A DNA stretch of 64,000 nt from Viscum album (lineage: Eukaryota; Streptophyta; Magnoliopsida; Santalales; Viscaceae): positions 1,363,492,393 through 1,363,556,392 of the forward strand of contig OY728130.1 of the NCBI GenBank assembly GCA_963277665.1, written 5' to 3'. The notes under the pieces were generated by a model that saw only the letters and a program-made list of their open reading frames with translations, was not told the origin of the DNA and did not search any database. Below are positions 62,261-64,000 of this stretch, piece by piece. The position numbers were made by a program, and so were the translations under genes. Each line of letters begins with the position of its first letter. The first letter of the stretch is position 1.

Positions 62261-64000
62261 GATATTTAAGAACATAATAGATGGATGAGTTTGTTCAGAT
62301 GATCAAATATAGCTCAATTTGTTAGATGTGATTAGACAGATTCGATAATCAAATATGATTGGATCAAAATATTCAAATTGAGAAAATTGAATTAGGGTAT
62401 CCAAGATACACCATTATATTGAGTTTCCATTGGATGTTCCATTATATAAAGTAAAATTATAAAGAAAAAAATATTGAAACCACTAAAGGAATTTTCACAT
62501 TTATAAAAAATGATGTGAATGGATGGTGTTTCTCAGAAGAAAAGAGGAACAATTTGTTTGAATAATTATATACAAAAGTCATATTTGAAAGAGAATGATT
62601 AGACAAACAAGTTTCAATTGATTCTTAGTGGAGAATGTTTTATTAATCCATCATCATAGTTCTATGAGAATGTGAATCAATATGAAGTTTGGATGAATTT
62701 TGAAGTATCTAAAATAATTTTAAATTAGATTAATTCCAATGAGAAATTTAAGAAAAAATGTGAATTTATTATGACAAAAAACGTTAATTTGTAGAAAACA
62801 ATAACTGTATAACATTGTAAAGAGATGATTAAAGTAGTAGGATTTTTTTTACAAATCGGTCAAAATGCAGTTTATTCAGTGGTATTGGAAAATAACATAG
62901 CTTATTTAGAAACATTGAAAAGTTTACATAAAAAAATGACATATAGAAGTTCTTGCACAGAGATCCAGATGTGATGTGAGGTGGTTATCATATGAAAAAT
63001 AGAATAAAAGTTTTCATATAATGTTATTGGATACATGTTTTTTTGTAACATTTGTTGGAAATATTTTTTCATATAATATTATTTGACAGATAATGTTGAG
63101 GTATAAAAATAATATCATCAGATAGAAGTTTCTAGAAGTTTTCATCATATAAAAAGTATTACAAAGACACAATGATATGTTTTAAAAATCCATATAATAG
63201 TGTTCAACAAATATATTAGACTAAATGGGTATAAAAGATTTTTTATGGTCCAATTAATTGATGAAAAATAATAAACATCTACGAACCCAATGGATGGAAG
63301 ATTTTACACAAAAATTTATACTAAATAAATATTTTAATGGAAGATAAAAATAGATTTTTATGATGAATGTTTTGTGAATCTTGTCAATGGTCAAAAGAGG
63401 TGTATTACAAATTATTTTGAGATATTACCATAATTTAGTAAATGAAAAATGGAAAATATTTTACCAAATGGATGATATGTTATGAAGTTCGACCAAATAG
63501 AATGTTTGAATAACTTTTCATGGATTTTAAAATGTTATAAACATGTCAATGTTGAGATGGTAATTTATTGTCCTGATAATCATGAAGGTATTTTTTGATT
63601 ATATGGTGATTAAGTATTTTTTAGGATGTTATTAAACATTTTGAATGTTCCAAAAGAATTATGAAGTATTCAATATAAATTAAAATAAATATGATGTTCA
63701 AAATTCATGTTTGACCTTAGTTAGAAAAAATATTTGAGTTACTTCTCATTACCATGAATGTTAACCTATAAAAAGGGTTTTCACAGTACAAAAAAGTGTC
63801 ATACACTATTTATATATTCATTGAATAATAATTATAAAAGAATTATCATAAGAATGTAATAAACAAAAATTAAGAGAGATATTCTTAATTGGGTTTATGT
63901 TCCAAGATAAGAAGTTATGAAAGGAGAAGGGGGTATTATATGGAGATAAAGAATCAAATGAAAATAAATATCCCTATGAATAAATGAAAAAGTGTTCATA
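62261..64000. other. Unassigned AT-rich DNA at right edge
   Basis: No open frame over 60 codons and no recognisable domain. Imperfect repeats of TTCATATAAT-ATTATT occur near 63.02, 63.07 and 63.19 kb. CCTATAAAAAGGG at about 63768 resembles a core promoter and could belong to another LTR element running off the window. Confidence 0.5.

Noticed and set aside
1..64000. CRISPR arrays, bacterial operons, phage genes, organelle inserts or telomere repeats
   Set aside because: No evenly spaced short direct repeats with unique spacers, no operon-like gene series with ribosome binding sites, no conserved organelle coding or rRNA sequence, and no telomeric heptamer runs were seen.

Overview
This window looks like repeat-rich intergenic DNA from a large plant nuclear genome. 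It is strongly AT-rich, and all recognisable coding sequence is retroelement-derived. The Ty3/gypsy elements have tRNA-Met-type primer sites and LTRs that begin TGTAACACCC or TGTCAC, and there is a plant-type L1 LINE. I see no host protein gene, rRNA, functional tRNA gene, organelle DNA or bacterial feature. The species cannot be named from the sequence; a flowering plant is the best guess. Almost every open frame over 60 codons is a chance frame or a shard of a decayed element.

Layout. E1 (1-8973, minus strand) is an LTR element with about 2.95-kb LTRs and a 3.15-kb, almost non-coding interior. It sits inside an older LTR remnant, C (8974-12837). Positions 12838-15939 are unassigned AT-rich DNA. 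E2 (about 15940-25349, minus) has 3.35-kb LTRs and a gag-only interior. E4 (25362-33261, plus) is a relative of E2 in the opposite orientation, reduced to two LTRs of nearly 4 kb and about 0.1 kb of interior. E6 (33270 to about 37012, minus) has 1.75-kb LTRs and a 201-bp interior. From about 37.0 kb to 62.3 kb lies a decayed L1-type LINE on the plus strand, split by E5 (39725-60120, minus). E5 is a full gag-protease-RT-RNase H-integrase Ty3/gypsy element. E5 is itself split by the younger gag-only element E3 (47176-57225, minus), which has two 3719-bp LTRs, a 5-bp target-site duplication and a SINE-like insertion. The last 1.7 kb is unassigned.

How the pieces relate. C, E2, E3 and E4 belong to one LTR superfamily. 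They share termini, a U3 block beginning CACTATTCAT, and a striking leader feature: GGTAG/CTACC boxes spaced about 180-195 bp apart (three in E2, E3 and E4, two found in C). The last box in sense orientation is a hairpin whose stem is perfect in several copies and shows a compensatory base-pair change. E2 and E3 encode only a Gag with CCHC zinc knuckles. Their RT and integrase would have to come from an autonomous partner; E5 shows what such a partner looks like but is not shown to be theirs. Insertion order from nesting and LTR divergence is LINE, then E5, then E3 (and its SINE), and C, then E1. The most interesting signal is the phased leader array in these gag-only giant-LTR elements.
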